A stretch of DNA of 7,510 nt from JAGLSB01 sp023135955. GTDB taxonomy: Bacteria; Bacteroidota; Bacteroidia; Bacteroidales; GCA-2748055. Position numbers and translations under genes: made by a program. The first letter of the stretch is position 1; each line of letters begins with the position of its first letter. The notes beneath the pieces were generated by a model, which did no database searches, was not told where the DNA came from, and saw only the letters and a list, made by a program, of their open reading frames with translations. The stretch is from the NCBI GenBank assembly GCA_030673645.1, contig DAOVIO010000184.1:1-7510 (forward strand), given 5' to 3'. Shown one piece after another: positions 6,597 to 7,510 of this stretch.

Positions 6597-7510
6597 ATGG
6601 AAAGAAACTGTAACAATTATAATAACTGTCTTAAGAATAATTTTAAGAACATCATTTTCAGTTTGAAATGGATTCTTTTAGTTCTTGTTCTTTTCTTTAT
6701 TGGGTGCAATAAGGAATGGGAAGATCATTATCAGCCTGATGATCAATCAGTAAATATGAATTTGTGGGATGTTATTTGTGAGAATGAAAATTATTCAATA
6801 TTTAAAGAATATATTACAAGCTACCAATTAGATACATTATTTTTCGGAAATCAACAATACACTATCTTTATTCCTAATAATGAGGCCTTTACAAATTTGC
6901 CAGATACTTTAATAATAGATGATTTTGTACTTAAACATCTAATATCTCCCAATATTTTAAACCTGAGAAATATTTCTCAGGAAAAGAAATTACAGACATT
7001 TTCAGGAAAATTTGCCCTAATTGAGAAACTGGATGATAATTATTATTTCGACACACAAGAAATAGTTGATGTAAGTCCTTTGTTTCTTAATGGACGATAT
7101 TATGAAGTGAAAGACTTACCATTTGCCCTTCCAAATTTTGAAGAGTACTTTAAGCTTCACCTTCCTGTAATATACGACTATATAGAATTGAAAGATTCTG
7201 TATATCTGGATAAGAGTTTGAGCAAACCAACTCACTTTGATGATGATGGAAATACTGTTTATGATTCAATATTTTCTGTTGTAAATCTTTTTGAAAACAG
7301 ATATTATCCTATAAGTGAAGAATCAAGAGATTATTTTGCAACATTTATACTTTCATCGGATGAGCAATATAAATACGCACTTGATATGATGGCTCAAAGT
7401 ATGGGGGGTAATTTTCAGTCTCATAACGATATTCCGGCAGATTGGCAGGAATTAATTCTTCTCCCTACTACTCTTGATAACGGTATTTTTGAAAATATAC
7501 TCAGTCTGGA
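6597..7510 (+). CDS. Second FAS1-domain lipoprotein, 3' end outside window
   Basis: The frame from ATG 6597 stays open to the right edge (304 codons seen, no stop). The signal peptide has K24, a hydrophobic stretch WILLVLVLFFI at 25-35 and a lipobox, FIGC, with the cysteine at 37. The mature start C-N-K-E-W-E-D-H-Y is a pattern I associate with Bacteroidota fasciclin lipoproteins. A FAS1 domain at about 51-180 shows NLWDVI (55-60), YTIFIPNNEAF (88-98), KHLISPN (113-119) and LFLNGRYYEVKDLP (162-175). Residues 181-304 contain ATFILSSDEQYKYALDMM (248-265), which may open a second, divergent FAS1 domain cut by the edge. The gene begins 4 bases after the previous stop. The n-region is unusually long and rich in Asn and Cys; a TTG at 6663 would give a compact signal peptide (MKWILLVLVLFFIGC) and is a real alternative start. 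It is a partner or diverged paralogue of the upstream FAS1 protein. Confidence 0.88.
   Translation, partial: MERNCNNYNNCLKNNFKNIIFSLKWILLVLVLFFIGCNKEWEDHYQPDDQSVNMNLWDVICENENYSIFKEYITSYQLDTLFFGNQQYTIFIPNNEAFTNLPDTLIIDDFVLKHLISPNILNLRNISQEKKLQTFSGKFALIEKLDDNYYFDTQEIVDVSPLFLNGRYYEVKDLPFALPNFEEYFKLHLPVIYDYIELKDSVYLDKSLSKPTHFDDDGNTVYDSIFSVVNLFENRYYPISEESRDYFATFILSSDEQYKYALDMMAQSMGGNFQSHNDIPADWQELILLPTTLDNGIFENILSL
6962..6981. repeat. Perfect 20-bp palindrome inside the second FAS1 gene
   Basis: The half-site CCTGAGAAAT (6962-6971) is followed immediately by its exact reverse complement (6972-6981) with no spacer. It sits in the codons for about residues 122-129 of the second FAS1 protein. Spacer-free twofold symmetry of this length is the form of a dimeric protein-binding site rather than a good RNA hairpin, but its location deep in a coding sequence argues against an ordinary operator. 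Function unknown; chance is possible. Confidence 0.5.

Noticed and set aside
6629..6648. AT-rich inverted repeat (TCTTAA/TTAAGA) near the start of the second FAS1 gene, considered as a terminator
   Set aside because: The 6-bp stem has only one G-C pair and no following T-tract, and it lies inside coding sequence; this is too weak to call.
6977..7010. Direct repeat TCAGGAAAA at 6977-6985 and 7002-7010
   Set aside because: Nine bases in A-rich coding DNA is easily chance, and there is no further copy or regular spacing to suggest an array.

Overview
The window looks like chromosomal DNA from an AT-rich Bacteroidota species. The evidence is a SusC/SusD outer-membrane uptake pair, lipoprotein signal peptides, near-absence of Shine-Dalgarno sites and very tight gene packing. 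All supported genes lie on the + strand. Nothing points to rRNA, tRNA, CRISPR, an insertion sequence or phage, and no stretch longer than 7 bases separates adjacent genes.

Layout: (1) positions 2-250 hold the C-terminal end of an unrecognised protein that begins before the window. (2) 258-3545 encodes a SusC-type TonB-dependent outer-membrane transporter with a probable TTG start. (3) 3550-5004 encodes its SusD-type surface lipoprotein. (4) 5012-6592 encodes a lipoprotein with two fasciclin (FAS1) domains and a C-terminal domain resembling a carbohydrate-binding jelly-roll. (5) 6597-7510 is the start of a second FAS1 lipoprotein that runs off the right edge. The gaps are 7, 4, 7 and 4 bases, so the whole window reads as one internal piece of an operon with no visible promoter or terminator.

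Likely working: SusC forms a TonB-powered barrel and SusD closes over it as a ligand-capturing lid. The two FAS1 lipoproteins occupy the positions where SusE/SusF-like surface-binding proteins sit in classical polysaccharide utilisation loci, so they may be accessory binding or adhesion subunits of the same complex. No glycoside hydrolase, polysaccharide lyase, sulfatase, protease or regulator is visible, so the substrate cannot be named. The points most worth following up are the SusCD-FAS1 combination, the CBM-like tail of the first FAS1 protein, the non-ATG start of susC, and two strong inverted repeats inside the FAS1 genes.
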